Part shown: piece by piece, positions 1 through 8,111 of the stretch | Layout: each line of letters begins with the position of its first letter | Numbering within the stretch: position 1 is the stretch's first letter | NCBI GenBank assembly: GCA_001600875.1 | Contig: BCLD01000020.1 | Location: forward strand, 332,905-353,997 | Direction of reading: 5' to 3' | DNA length: 21,093 nt | DNA from: Solicoccozyma terricola | Lineage: Eukaryota > Basidiomycota > Tremellomycetes > Filobasidiales > Piskurozymaceae | Notes under the pieces: generated by a model | Seen by the model: the letters and a program-made list of their open reading frames with translations, nothing else | Told to the model about the DNA's origin: nothing | The model's database searches: none | Translations under genes and position numbers: made by a program

Positions 1-206
1 TCGCTGAGCTCTTCGTAGAGCACAAGCGCATCCTCGAGCCTCGTTTTCGCCTCGTCGTACTTGGACTGTTGACGAGCGACGTCGCCCAAGCTGTAGAGGC
101 AGTTGACCTTTCCCTGCGTGTCGCTGACATCTTCGTAGAGCACGAGCGCATCCTCGAGCCTCGCGTCCCATCAGCTTGAGTGAGCTCTGCCAATAATTTC
201 GCCAAG
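1..206 (-). pseudogene. TPR-repeat protein, C-proximal fragment running off the left edge
   Basis: Read on the minus strand from base 170 to base 1, this encodes tetratricopeptide units of the same 40-residue type as the large gene at 10.3-13.6 kb: ARLEDALVLYEDVSDTQGK, then CLYSLGDVARQQSKYDEA, then a repeat of the first block. The unit period is 120 bp: bases 1-43 and 121-163 differ at only a few positions. Upstream, LGEIIGRAHSS (206-174) aligns with the same unit, but an in-frame TGA (171-173) separates it from the rest, so the copy is either decayed or has an unseen exon border there. TPR units are helical protein-protein interaction modules; in fungi such near-identical arrays are common at the C-terminus of NLR-like proteins. 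The rest of the gene lies outside the window. TPR identity is secure; functional status is not. Confidence 0.75.
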
Positions 207-419
207 CCGGTGTCCTGCTATCTATGGGAGTCGCATCCGGTGGCAGACATTGTGGAGAGAACCGAGCAACATGGAACTGTATGGTTGATGAGTGCATGGC
301 GTTATTTGGCTCGGGGTTAGGCTTCTTAGTTCCGGGGTTTCGTCCGATCATCCACGTCGACCGTCGAAGAGCAAATTGTCGGGCGTTGTCGTTTGAGATG
401 AAAGTCACGTCGGCCCACG

Positions 420-1530
420 AACGACTCCTCCCAACTACAGCTCGACGAAGTAGGTCAGCTATTCGTAAGTTCGGGTGCATGCTGCCTTAAGGATTCACTC
501 TTTCTCACCCCATTCAGGCAAGTCACCTTTACAATCATGTTGCCAACGTGGTCAAGCTCTTCCCACCATCGAAATCCAAGGGTCCAGGGGAAAGAATTAG
601 GGTGGTGACGTCGGTGTCATCAGCACACCTGTAATCCGAGTCTAGCTGGGCGCCATCGGAAGCTACCACGCCCCTGGGCATCCACTCACCGTTCAAGCCC
701 GCCAGCTAGAAGCTTGTTTCCCTAGAAATTCCAAAGCGGGTCGTCTAGCACTTCAATGTCGGCGGTGAATGGCGTTGAGAGGCAGACATGCATCTTGTGA
801 GGACTTTCTTCTGACGCTGAAAGTCCGGTTGCTGAATATTCAATCACTCAGCACCAACACTGTCCCTACCGATGTTGTGCATTTCTTCCAGTCGATCATG
901 GCCGAGAAGCCGTCAGGGTCTTGGTCTTACGCGAGGGCAGCATCAAAACCAGTCAAGAAGGCCCGAACTCGGGAAGGCTTCTCGATTAGTACCTCTACTT
1001 AGCTCTGATTGTCACCGCAGGACGTGTCAAATAGCCCATGGCTGGATGGGGAACGATCCGTTCAGGTGGAGGAGCGGCCACTGGTGCATCTAAGTCCAGA
1101 GCGTCCCAGGTCAGAGAGTACAAGCTCGAAGCGTTGGCGTCCACACTAGACGATTACCCGCTCTGGCAAGCAATCATCTACGTCAGCAGCCAGGCTGCTC
1201 TCGAAGCTGTTGTGGTGAGTTGATGGTGGCCGATGGTTGGCGTACTCAAGACCCCACCACTGGTGACTCTCATCCAACAGGCCCAGCTGAACTCGCGCCA
1301 CTTTGAGACCATCGTGTTATAAATAATTGGTTATTTCTCCTTATTCTATTGTACATCGAGCTTGACCAGAAGTTGCCGACCTATATAGTACTCTTACAAC
1401 ATTGGAACAAAGATCTTTGCCACCTGCATCCTTTGCTATGCTGCAGTGCTATGCACTGCCATGCATTGCAATGCTATACTTCGGCATCAACCATGACCTT
1501 GACGGTCGTTTCCAAGCTCTCTTGCGTAAC
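420..1530 (+). pseudogene. DEAD-box RNA helicase-like remnant, interrupted by an LTR
   Basis: Several short stretches in order resemble the DEAD-box (eIF4A-type) helicase core. After a plausible intron (donor gtaagt near 465, acceptor cattcag at 527), SHLYNHVANVVKLFPP and ERIRVVTSV fit the motif Ia/Ib region. Near 852, TVPTDVVHFFQSIMAEK follows the place of motif III (SAT appears as STN). EYKLEALASTLDDYPLWQ and QAIIYVSSQAALEAVV (about 1107-1212) match the start of helicase domain 2. An intron, gtgagt at 1213 to ccaacag at 1280, is followed by AQLNSRHFETIV, and there the copia LTR begins (1315). DLDGRFQALLRN just after the LTR (1495-1530) could continue the exon. A frame change is needed near 910, where VRVLVLREG reads in another frame. 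I did not find a clear Walker A (motif I) or DEAD box, so the ATPase half is missing or unrecognisable. Family call is by residue pattern only. Confidence 0.5.
1315..1494 (-). mobile_element. Truncated copia LTR, family A copy 1
   Basis: This matches the LTRs at 4057-4266 and 9197-9397. On the plus strand it begins TGTTATAAATAATTGG and carries the shared blocks around the TATA-like cctatatagtac, the AAGATCTTTGCCACCTGC core and the GCAATGC/CACTGCC repeats. It stops at catcaaccat, about 27 bp before the LTR end seen in the other copies, so the outer (5') end of the LTR is missing. It sits immediately after the codons for FETIV of the helicase-like exon, meaning it landed in coding sequence. Confidence 0.85.
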
Positions 1531-2240
1531 TAAAGGATACTGGATTCGTCATGATTGGGTTGTAGAACGTAGGATGGATGCCCTGTTGGATGGTGTCAGC
1601 CTTCACTAAATATGATGGTTCCTCAATGGCTTGATTGCAAGAGCAGCACAACAATACCAAAACAGTAGAGCTCTCTTGATGGATCCTGGCCGAGGGTTCA
1701 CCGGTAAACAGAATAACCTTCGAATTCTGCAATTTTCTAGGCGAGCGGACTTGGCCTCCGCTACGCAAGTGGTTGTTCTCTCAATACCTCCTTATTGTCT
1801 CCGTTTGTACCGTTGTTTCTTGCCGAACAAGGATGTCTTTTGTCCCTCTTGCGCTGAAACCGATGGATAATAACCAAACGAGAGACAATGGAACTTTCGC
1901 AGCGACCGAGGGTGAAGCGTTTGAAAATCACCAATCGGTGACTGGAGGTTTCAGCTTTCCTCTTAAGCGCCCAAGCATCCAGTCCCTGGTTGATGCTCTG
2001 TACGGCAATCTCAGCCTTTCACTTTGGGTTTGAGCCGCGAGGTGGCAAATTCGGCGTTGTTTAAGTCGCAGTTACGCGCGCTCAGGGCGTGGTCGCCACT
2101 TTCCCCGTCTCGGCTTTAAACAATAGTGAAATTGAATGTATTCACCCGTTTTTGTTGAGTTTCGCATATGAGTCAGGTATGCCCCCTCAATCATGACCCA
2201 TTGTCCTCCAGTGCTCCAGTGATGTGCAGTGGCGACTTGG
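1531..2240. other. No convincing gene
   Basis: I see no recognisable protein or RNA gene here. Short open frames exist on both strands (for example 1773-2033 plus and 1487-1768 minus), but their translations show no family motif. The helicase-like gene may once have extended into this stretch; I could not find its later motifs (ARGID, HRIGR). Confidence 0.4.
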
Positions 2241-2247
2241 ATATAAA
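2241..2247 (+). promoter_or_regulatory. TATA box before the 2311 gene
   Basis: ATATAAA lies 70 bp before the ATG at 2311, the same geometry as the TATA box of the kinase at 5510. The spacing supports a real transcription start between the two. Confidence 0.5.
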
Positions 2248-2310
2248 GCCACTCCTTGAGGTCCCTTTCGTAATAATTGACAGCACAAAGCATCATTGTT
2301 GGGACGAATC

Positions 2311-2700
2311 ATGAATCGGGTTCAACTCAAGCCATCCAGTCAGGATCTTATTACAGGCGACGCACACCTGTCGGAGATGATTCAGTACATCCGGAGGCTA
2401 ATCAGCGTTTCGGACCCAGAGGCTGCTGCCATGAACACGGCTACAGCCTATCTGGCGCTCATCACTGCGTTCTCAGATGAAAACGTCATCGAAGTGGCTT
2501 GGGCTCCGAGTTTGGTGGTGGAGCTTGATTCTCAGGAGTACGAGGTATTATTCACCTGCGACGTCTGTGATTGTCAGTATGCGTCCGGAAGCCATCTTCA
2601 CTTTCATCTCTCCTTTCCAGCGGCCCCTTCCATGGCAGTCATCGCCTGTGTGGTCTGTTGACGGATCGCTGAGTCTTGTGATACGACACACTGATCCTCT
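2311..2700 (+). pseudogene. Unknown gene, 5' part only, cut by a copia element
   Basis: An ATG at 2311 opens 78 codons (2311-2544) with balanced, helical composition (SEMIQYIRRLISVSDPEAAA, TAYLALITAFSDENVIEVAW). A phase-0 intron 2545-2620 (donor gtatta, pyrimidine-rich acceptor tcctttccag) leads to a second exon beginning RPLPWQSSPVWSVDGSLSLV and reading on to about LYV. The copia element takes over somewhere between here and 2790, where its gag is clear on the other strand. The downstream part of the gene is not next to it. It could be the beginning of the kinase whose middle lies at 4301-4639, on the other side of the copia element, but the visible residues do not look like a kinase N-lobe. 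I do not recognise the product. Confidence 0.4.
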
Positions 2701-3543
2701 TTATGTTCGTCCTTGGCATTGCTTGTCATGCCATAATCTTCATCCCAGAGCCATTTCGACGGGGTTGGCATCGATTTGTTGAAGACAGTACATGCCTATG
2801 CCACCGTATCTTCACTCTGAGTGGCCATGGCATCGCCTTTGTCCGAGCTTGCATCTTCTTGCTGATAGTTCTTTGGCTTGGGTCTGTGAAACCTCTGCTT
2901 AGATCTCTCAAATTTCTTCTTGTTTGCATCATTCTTGGGTGCCCAACAGTCTCGAGCAAAATGGCCAGTCTTGTGACAGTTCCAACACTCTTCATGTGCC
3001 GCATTCCTCTTGCGGAATGTCGATGGTCGACCTTTCGTCTTTGTCTTTGACAATAGAGCAAAACCTGTTTGGTTTGCTGTTCCTGATGGACGCTTTCTAT
3101 CGGCCGCTTCAAGGTTGTATTGCTTTGTGACTTCAAGCGATGTCTTCCTGATCGGATCTGCCAATCGGAATTGAAGTGGCAGCATGGCAAGAGCCTTTGG
3201 CAGCGTTGCCAAGAATCGTTCAATCCTTTCAGCCTCATCAATCTTGAGGCTTGCCGTCCTTGCGCGCAGTAGAAGAGAGTTGAATCGTTCAAGATGTGTC
3301 TCCATCTCCTCTGCCGAAGGATCGTCCTTGAGCCTGATAGTTGCCAAGGCATCCCTGACTTGTGCTTGTTCCTCAGGACTGTCGAGTTGATGTGTTGCCA
3401 GTATGTAGTCCCACATTTGCTTGGCCGAATTCATGTCCAGAATATCGATAACAATCCCATCAGAGACCGTTGTCCGGATCACTCCCTGTACCTTTTCTTC
3501 TCGCTTCTGCCACTTCCTCCACTCATCCAACTGTTCCACTGTC

Positions 3544-3548
3544 AAATC
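3544..3548. repeat. Left target-site duplication AAATC of family B copy 1
   Basis: AAATC directly precedes TGTTGAAA and recurs at 3745-3749 directly after the element's CA end. Confidence 0.85.
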
Positions 3549-3744
3549 TGTTGAAATAACCGTGTCTCTAGAGCGCTCTATCACTCCGGACAGTAGGACA
3601 CTCCGACGGACAATCGGACAAATTGCCCGGAGGAACGGTATCAGGTCTACCATTGTCCTCTAGCTGTCTCTTTGACTATAAAGATCCAGGGAATGTCGAG
3701 CCAGAGGTGTACTTTTGTAGAGAGAACAACTATTTCATTTGTCA
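3549..3744 (+). mobile_element. Solo LTR, family B copy 1, with 5-bp target duplication
   Basis: A 196-bp block starting TGTTGAAATAACCG and ending CATTTGTCA, flanked on both sides by AAATC (3544-3548 and 3745-3749). A TATA-like actataaag lies at 3676-3684, giving the likely orientation. It is about 95% identical to 19599-19794, which has the same length and a different target duplication. TG...CA ends, a 5-bp duplication and no coding capacity fit a solo LTR, probably copia. It sits inside the gag gene, so it is younger than the host element's insertion. Confidence 0.9.
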
Positions 3745-3749
3745 AAATC
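3745..3749. repeat. Right target-site duplication AAATC of family B copy 1
   Basis: Matches 3544-3548 exactly and directly follows the CA terminus at 3744. Confidence 0.85.
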
Positions 3750-3964
3750 AGTGTCCGGAATTCGTTCTGTTGCTGTTGGAGGAGCCGAACCAGCACGGAT
3801 GAACGTGCAGCCATTGCTCTAGCAGTCCGGAATGGTTCCATATCGCTTGCATCAACAATTCCGATGCAACCAGCAAGAAGGAGCTGATTCTCTACTGCTT
3901 GTTTCCATGCCGCAAAGTTGGCATTGTTCCTCAACTTCGGAATTGCTGAGAGCGAGATAATCGA

Positions 3965-3992
3965 CTTGTTGTCAGACACTTGTTGTCAGACA
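3965..3992. repeat. 14-bp tandem duplication in gag start
   Basis: CTTGTTGTCAGACA occurs twice in a row. On the coding (minus) strand this repeats the codons just after the ATG at 3993 and, being 14 bp, shifts the reading frame. Confidence 0.9.
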
Positions 3993-4045
3993 TATTGAAG
4001 GTGGTGGACATGCTGAAGTGGTAGATGTACTAATAGCGCAAGTAC

Positions 4046-4056
4046 GACTCTTAATC
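4046..4056 (-). promoter_or_regulatory. Primer-binding site, half-tRNA-Lys(CUU) type
   Basis: Immediately inside the LTR the minus strand reads GATTAAGAGTC. Its complement GACTCTTAATC is the anticodon arm (about positions 30-40) of eukaryotic tRNA-Lys(CUU), with CTT as the anticodon. Further partial match to the D-arm side (agcgcaag) lies at 4036-4043. Copia-group elements such as Drosophila copia and yeast Ty5 use a 5' half tRNA cleaved in this region as primer, there from initiator Met. Lys use here is inferred from sequence alone. Confidence 0.6.
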
Positions 4057-4266
4057 TGTTATAAATAATTGGTTGTTCTCCTTATTCTCTTTCTGTTGTA
4101 CATCGAGCTTGACCAGAAGTGGCTGACCTATATACTACTCTTACAACATGGAAACAAAGATCTTTGCCACCTGCATCCTTTGCTATGCTGCAGTGCCATG
4201 CACTGCCATGCACTGCAATGCTATACTTCGGCATCAACCATAGCACAGTATTCGCCACTTCCAACA
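4057..4266 (-). mobile_element. Copia 5' LTR, family A copy 2
   Basis: A 210-bp sequence with plus-strand ends TGTTATAAATAATTGG and CGCCACTTCCAACA, so in element orientation it starts TGTTGGAAGTGG. It is close to the solo LTR at 9197-9397 over its whole length, with a small insertion (ctctttctg) near the 3' end. It is followed on its 3' side by the primer-binding site and gag, which identifies it as the 5' LTR. The TATA-like element is the shared tatata block near 4130. Confidence 0.88.
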
Positions 4267-4300
4267 ACTTCTTCCTCTGATCATTTGTTGTTTCGAGCAG

Positions 4301-4639
4301 TACTCCTGGGTTCAGATGGTCGCCTTCGGCTGATTGATTTTGGATGTGCCGTTCTGGCTTACCCTCCATCTGTTGCCTTGACTTCAGCATTTGAGGTGAG
4401 TGCGTTATAGGCGAAGTTGTGAAGCATCGCTAATGCATGGGAAGGATACACGATGGTTTTCAGAACCCTCGACAGTCAAAATACCGAGCGCCGGTAAGTG
4501 TGGCGGGACAGGTCGAGGCAACGTTCCATAGTAACGATATTGTGGGGAGTGGTGCAAAGGAGTTGAGGCAGGACCTTCGATACACCAGTAGCATTGACGT
4601 CTACAGCCTCGGCAAAGTTCTTCAAGAATGCATCTCATC
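4301..4639 (+). pseudogene. Protein kinase fragment, catalytic C-lobe part
   Basis: After the acceptor cgagcag (4300), an exon at 4301-4395 reads LLGSDGRLRLIDFGCAVL, with the DFG magnesium-binding motif. A phase-0 intron (gtgagt at 4396 to tttcag at 4463) leads to SKYRAP, the end of the activation segment, and then YTSSIDVYSLGKVLQECIS, subdomain IX with its invariant Asp. A donor gtaagc at 4640 ends the exon. The N-lobe, HRD loop and everything after subdomain IX are missing. The copia LTR ends 34 bp before the first acceptor, so the element lies in what was the upstream intron. That first intron splits the same Val codon in phase 1 as in the kinase at 5510, which suggests common ancestry, though the residues differ and YRAP is unlike the neighbour's YLSP. 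Substrate unknown. Confidence 0.65.
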
Positions 4640-5443
4640 GTAAGCCAGCGGTGCGAAACACGTGGAATGTTGTTGACCCATCACTCGACCTCATACTCGC
4701 CTGCAAGGTCCTGCTCCTTCCTTCCTGGATTTCGAGGGCCCACTACTTTCTCGCGATCGTTCTCACCTGAATGTCAACGGATGATCCAGTAGATGGTTTC
4801 CGAGGTAAGTCTGCTTGGGGTTATAGAAAAACAGACGCAACATCTCAAAATGACGACCTCACTGCTGGTGTCGTTGGGACAGGGTGGAGTGAGACCTTCC
4901 GCAAGGGATATTTTACTTCATCCCTTCTTCAATACTTGCTTCGAGAGCCAGATCAGACTCTGAGGCTAAATTGGTCGAACAATGTCATTGCGGAGAAGGA
5001 GTAGGGTAGAGTTTTGTAGAAATTATTGGCAGAAAGTGATTGACCGTCCCCTGCCATTTAGGGTGGGCTCGGATTGCGTCCAGTTGATAACCCAATCGAG
5101 TCAAAAGTACCCCCCGGAGCAGTGCGGAATTCTCAAGAGAGGAATGGCCATGCCTCCTGATGAGTTTCGAGGCAATTTGGGAGATCCTCGTTTTGAAGTC
5201 TTTCAGTCAGGGTAAGACGAGGACGGATCTGTTGATTTGGTCAAAGTTGGGAAAGAAAGGTCTTCCCCTGTGGTTGCGCGGTGAGGATGAAACGGTTCTC
5301 ATAAAGAATGACAAGCTTGACGATTGCAGAACCGCGTTTCAGCCCCCTGACCCCGTTGTTTGAGTTGTTGATATTCCTAAATCAGCCTGATTGACAGGTA
5401 GCTACTTCAGAATGCTCCATTGTTCGGTCGGGTGTATCTGATG
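4640..5443. other. Intergenic or decayed kinase tail, containing repeat C
   Basis: No kinase subdomains X-XI could be found downstream of 4640. An open frame at 4771-5004 has a protein-like stretch (TAGVVGTGWSETFRKGYF) that I do not recognise. From 5036 the dispersed repeat C begins. 5263-5440 holds nothing recognisable before the TATA box of the next gene. Confidence 0.35.
5036..5262 (+). repeat. Dispersed repeat C, copy 1
   Basis: This matches 8112-8309 in the same orientation over about 200 bp, at roughly 70% identity judged by eye. The best block is GAGAGGAATGGCCATGCCTC followed by CTGATGAGTTTCGAGGCAAT. No coding function is evident; it may be a fragment of an old transposon. Confidence 0.7.
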
Positions 5444-5453
5444 TATATATAAG
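5444..5453 (+). promoter_or_regulatory. TATA box of the NEK-like kinase gene
   Basis: TATATATAAG lies about 65 bp before the ATG at 5510, followed by a C/T-rich leader. It is the clearest core promoter in the window. Confidence 0.65.
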
Positions 5454-5509
5454 ACTCTCCACGGTCGATCGCACCCTGCGACTGGGTCCACCTTCGCATC
5501 TCCTCAAGC

Positions 5510-7239
5510 ATGGACGCCATCTGCCCGGATTTCACACAAATCGACCGTCTCGGAGAAGGTGGCTTTGGCGTCGTTTATCTTGCCAAAAGGCAGTCCGATG
5601 ATGAGGTAGGGCTCAAAATGATTGTCTAGATGCACCACTGAACGCTGATGCATTTCGTATCTTTATGGATGGCTTCCACGGCTCTGTGCTGTCAAGATTG
5701 TGAAAGCCACTGTCACTCTTTCTGATCAGCAGGCGTTCCGCCACGAGGTCTTTGCGCTTCGTCAGCTTTCGCATCCGAACGTGGTCAGATTCATAGACGT
5801 GGTGCACTATCAAACCAACAATTGCATCGTTATGGAGTACTGTGGAGGTGGCGATTTGCGTTCCCTGTTGAACGAGAATATTGAACCCGGGTAAGTTGGC
5901 TGGGCAGGCGATTTGCGACGGTAGAGCCGCAATGCCTGAAGGTAAATGTAACTTCCAGCCGCACCATCCTTGAGGTCCAAGTAACATCCATCCTGGTGCA
6001 ACTGCTCCTCGTGTTGCATAATTGTCACCACTCCTATCGAGGCGAGTGGACGTTGCTGCACCGCGACATCAAGCCGGAAAATGGTACGCAACCTCAACTG
6101 CGAAAGGATACTGCGCAAGCTTACTGATAAGTGACGTCCTTCCGCCAGTGCTGTTCGCCACCGGAGGTGCCGTCAAGCTCGCAGACTGTGGTCTTGCTAA
6201 GATCCTTTGAAAACGGCATTCAGCAGGCGGTATCCTTCGTAGGGGTAAGTGGGGCATGCCACGATTCTCAATGACGCACTGACCGAGCGCATTTGCAACT
6301 CAGACTAGGGGTTACCTATCTCCCGTAAGTTCTTTGGCAAAGGACACGTCACTTGGTTGATTGCTGCCTCATGAAGCTTACTTCGCTGGAAATCTCAAAA
6401 ACGATAGGAAGTGCTCGGTGGCGAGCCTTATGATTCGAAGGCGGACATGTTCAGCTTGGGATGCTTGCTTTTTGAGCTTTGCACCCTCAGGCGAGTGTTC
6501 CTATTCATTATAATATCTCTATCGCGCTTCGCATGGTGTCTCTAACTAGACTTGGTTCACAAACGTACAGGTGTCCCGGCTTACACCACAGAGGACTGAA
6601 TGAGCAACTGCGTTACTCTTACCGACAAGTTACTCTCCAGAGTTGAGCGAAATTATTCAGACTCTACTCTACATTGACGTACGTATCTTTCTTTTTTCGG
6701 ATAAATCTGGACAGCTTACTTACGTCCCGTATCAGTGCAGCCATCAAAGAGACCTTCAACGGGCGATCTTCTCTCACGACCGATTATAGCGAGATAGCTT
6801 CAAACGAGCTGGGCCGTGGATTCTGCCAATGAGTGAATGTCAGGCTGTTCCCACTGCAAATGTTCCTCAAACTGAACAACACACTTACTTGCTGTTCCCT
6901 TCTTGCATTTTGATTTGCAGCAAAAAGCGCAGGTCTGCTGCGGAGCGGGCGATCATCGAACGAGAAGAACAATCAAGGATACGGGAAGAGAGAGTCCGCG
7001 CAAGAGAACGTACTCTCGAAGCGGAAAAGGCAGCGCTTCACGCACACTTGAGGAAGTGCGTGACAAGTGATAGTCGATACCCTTGTCTACAACATCCTTA
7101 CTGAAGCAAGTGCCCACTGTTACACAGGTTAGCTATGCGGGCATCTCTCTCGCCACCTCTCGAAAGAGATGGCGTCCGATGTGCAAAGTCACTTTCGCCT
7201 CAGACTGGCAAACGAGGGAACGGGAAGAAACGGGGTTGA
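5510..7239 (+). pseudogene. NIMA/NEK-like serine/threonine kinase, multi-exon, damaged
   Basis: Exon 1 (5510-5605) has the glycine loop LGEGGFGVVYLA. Exon 2 (about 5682-5890) gives AVKIV (catalytic Lys), HEVFALRQLSHPNVVRF and MEYCGGGDL. Exon 3 (5959-6083) has LLHRDIKPEN. Exon 4 (6149-6244) has VKLADCGLAKIL. Micro-exon 5 (6304-6324) is TRGYLSP. Exon 6 (6408 to about 6494) has EPYDSKADMFSLGCLLFEL. Later exons carry YSPELSEIIQTLLYID and KRPSTGDLLSRP. Exon 6921-7055 is a coiled coil (ERAIIEREEQSRIREERV), and 7128-7239 is a basic tail ending in TGA. This order, with a leucine/arginine-rich coil after the kinase domain, is that of NIMA-related mitotic kinases. Lesions: intron 1 has GG instead of AG at its acceptor (5680-5681), one extra base in exon 4 (CTTTGAAAA), DFG changed to DCG, and an unresolved frame between 6495 and 6920. 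Confidence 0.75.
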
Positions 7240-7278
7240 GGTGTGATAATTCGGTTTACCTTGTTCTATAGTTTGAAA

Positions 7279-7298
7279 CTGGCAGGTTACACTGCCAG
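7279..7298. terminator. Hairpin after the kinase stop
   Basis: CTGGCAG and CTGCCAG form a perfect 7-bp stem with a 6-nt loop, 40 bp after the TGA at 7237-7239. It may mark the 3' UTR; eukaryotic genes do not need such a hairpin, so function is speculative. Confidence 0.25.
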
Positions 7299-8111
7299 CT
7301 TACAAGGACGTGGGTAAAGGGCGGACCTCGTGAGCATATGAACAATATTCCCGCCCTGGTTGGATTCAACTAGCGTTTGACAAATCGAACGAGCTGATAT
7401 TGAAGTGTCACCGAAAAAGTCTCCAGTTCATCGGGTATCTTCAAGTCGTCGCTTGTACAACTTCATGACTTCGAAGCCAGTGATTAAACTCCCGCCCTTC
7501 GTATTCAGAGTGCAAGGCAGAGAAATGGTCACTTCAGAAACGAGAGTTAAGGGGCGGCACCTGCCCACGCCCCATCACCACATTGAAGTGTGTGCACCTG
7601 AATCTCCCGAGCAGTCCCAACTCCTCCATTGCTATCATGAGATGGTGCGAGTTTGAACACTGAATGGAAGGACACCGATGAGGTGATTCGCTCAAGCAGA
7701 TTTATGAGGTTCCTCTCGCTACGTTACTGATTAATAGTTGGCCGCCACACAGATAGCACAGATAACTGCACAATGTATAGGACGCCTGAGTATGGTATGA
7801 CATCGAGACTGATTTACCGTTCGTTTCGTTGCCTCGTGTTAAGATAGGGCTTTTATGGACAGGTGTCCATATGACTGTCAGCAAGTACGGATGAGTGTCC
7901 GTAACACTGTCAGCAAGTCTGGATCAGTCTAGGATGTATCAGTATAAGGTAGGATGGAAGTGTAGCAGAGGGGAACTCGTCTGGGACTACATAATAATAC
8001 CTAGGTTATCGAGCTAGAGATGTAGTAGAAGACTTCACCGAATATCATTCCCAGTTTTGCCATCACTTTATTTGTACCACATAGGCTTTTGTAGGAAATC
8101 CTTGACAACAA
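7299..8111. other. Non-coding stretch with palindrome and direct repeats, possible LTR relic
   Basis: No gene is recognisable; the open frame at 7405-7656 has no family motif. The stretch 7854-8050 has features seen in LTRs: an 18-bp palindrome (7854-7871), a repeated ACTGTCAGCAAGT (7874 and 7904), a TATA-like cagtataagg near 7940, and a purine-rich block after it. I could not find matching ends or a target duplication. Confidence 0.25.
7854..7871. repeat. 18-bp palindrome
   Basis: TATGGACA-GG-TGTCCATA, arms of 8 bp. A shorter inverted pair TACGGA/TCCGTA and the duplicated ACTGTCAGCAAGT lie within the next 50 bp. Confidence 0.7.

Larger units (their letters stand above)
2796..4011 (-). pseudogene. 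gag: Copia gag, zinc-knuckle nucleocapsid protein, broken
   Basis: The N-terminal part (3979 to about 3750) reads SAIPKLRNNANFAAWKQAVE, typical of copia Gag N-termini (DUF4219/UBN2 region). The C-terminal part (about 3548-2796) contains QMWDYILATHQLDSPEEQAQ, then LEVTKQYNLEA, and the knuckle CWNCHKTGHFARDC (C-X2-C-X4-H-X4-C) that packages element RNA. A basic, Lys-rich tail follows, and the frame stops at TAG 2798-2796, after which the same frame stays open for some 50 codons. Three lesions: a 14-bp tandem duplication in the first codons (3965-3992), the inserted LTR at 3549-3744, and a one-base frame difference between the two halves once the insert and its target duplication are discounted. 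Codons 3653-3550 of the long frame are therefore LTR sequence, not Gag. Confidence 0.88.
2640..4266 (-). mobile_element. Truncated Ty1/copia retrotransposon with nested solo LTR
   Basis: On the minus strand the order is 5' LTR (4266-4057), primer-binding site (4056-4046), gag start (ATG at 4011 or 3993), a 196-bp foreign LTR (3744-3549), the rest of gag with a CCHC zinc knuckle, a TAG stop, and a short in-frame continuation (TPSKWLWDEDYG) where a Gag-Pol junction would be expected. Protease, integrase, reverse transcriptase, RNase H and the 3' LTR are absent, so the element is truncated. The left border is uncertain (between about 2621 and 2790). No target duplication can be tested because one end is gone. 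It separates a gene start at 2311 from a kinase fragment at 4301. Confidence 0.8.

Noticed and set aside
224..490. An 88-codon plus-strand open frame
   Set aside because: No motif by itself; the end of it may overlap an exon of the helicase remnant, but the frame as a whole is not supported.
3550..3653. The apparent N-terminus of the long gag frame
   Set aside because: These codons lie within the inserted family B LTR and are not Gag sequence.
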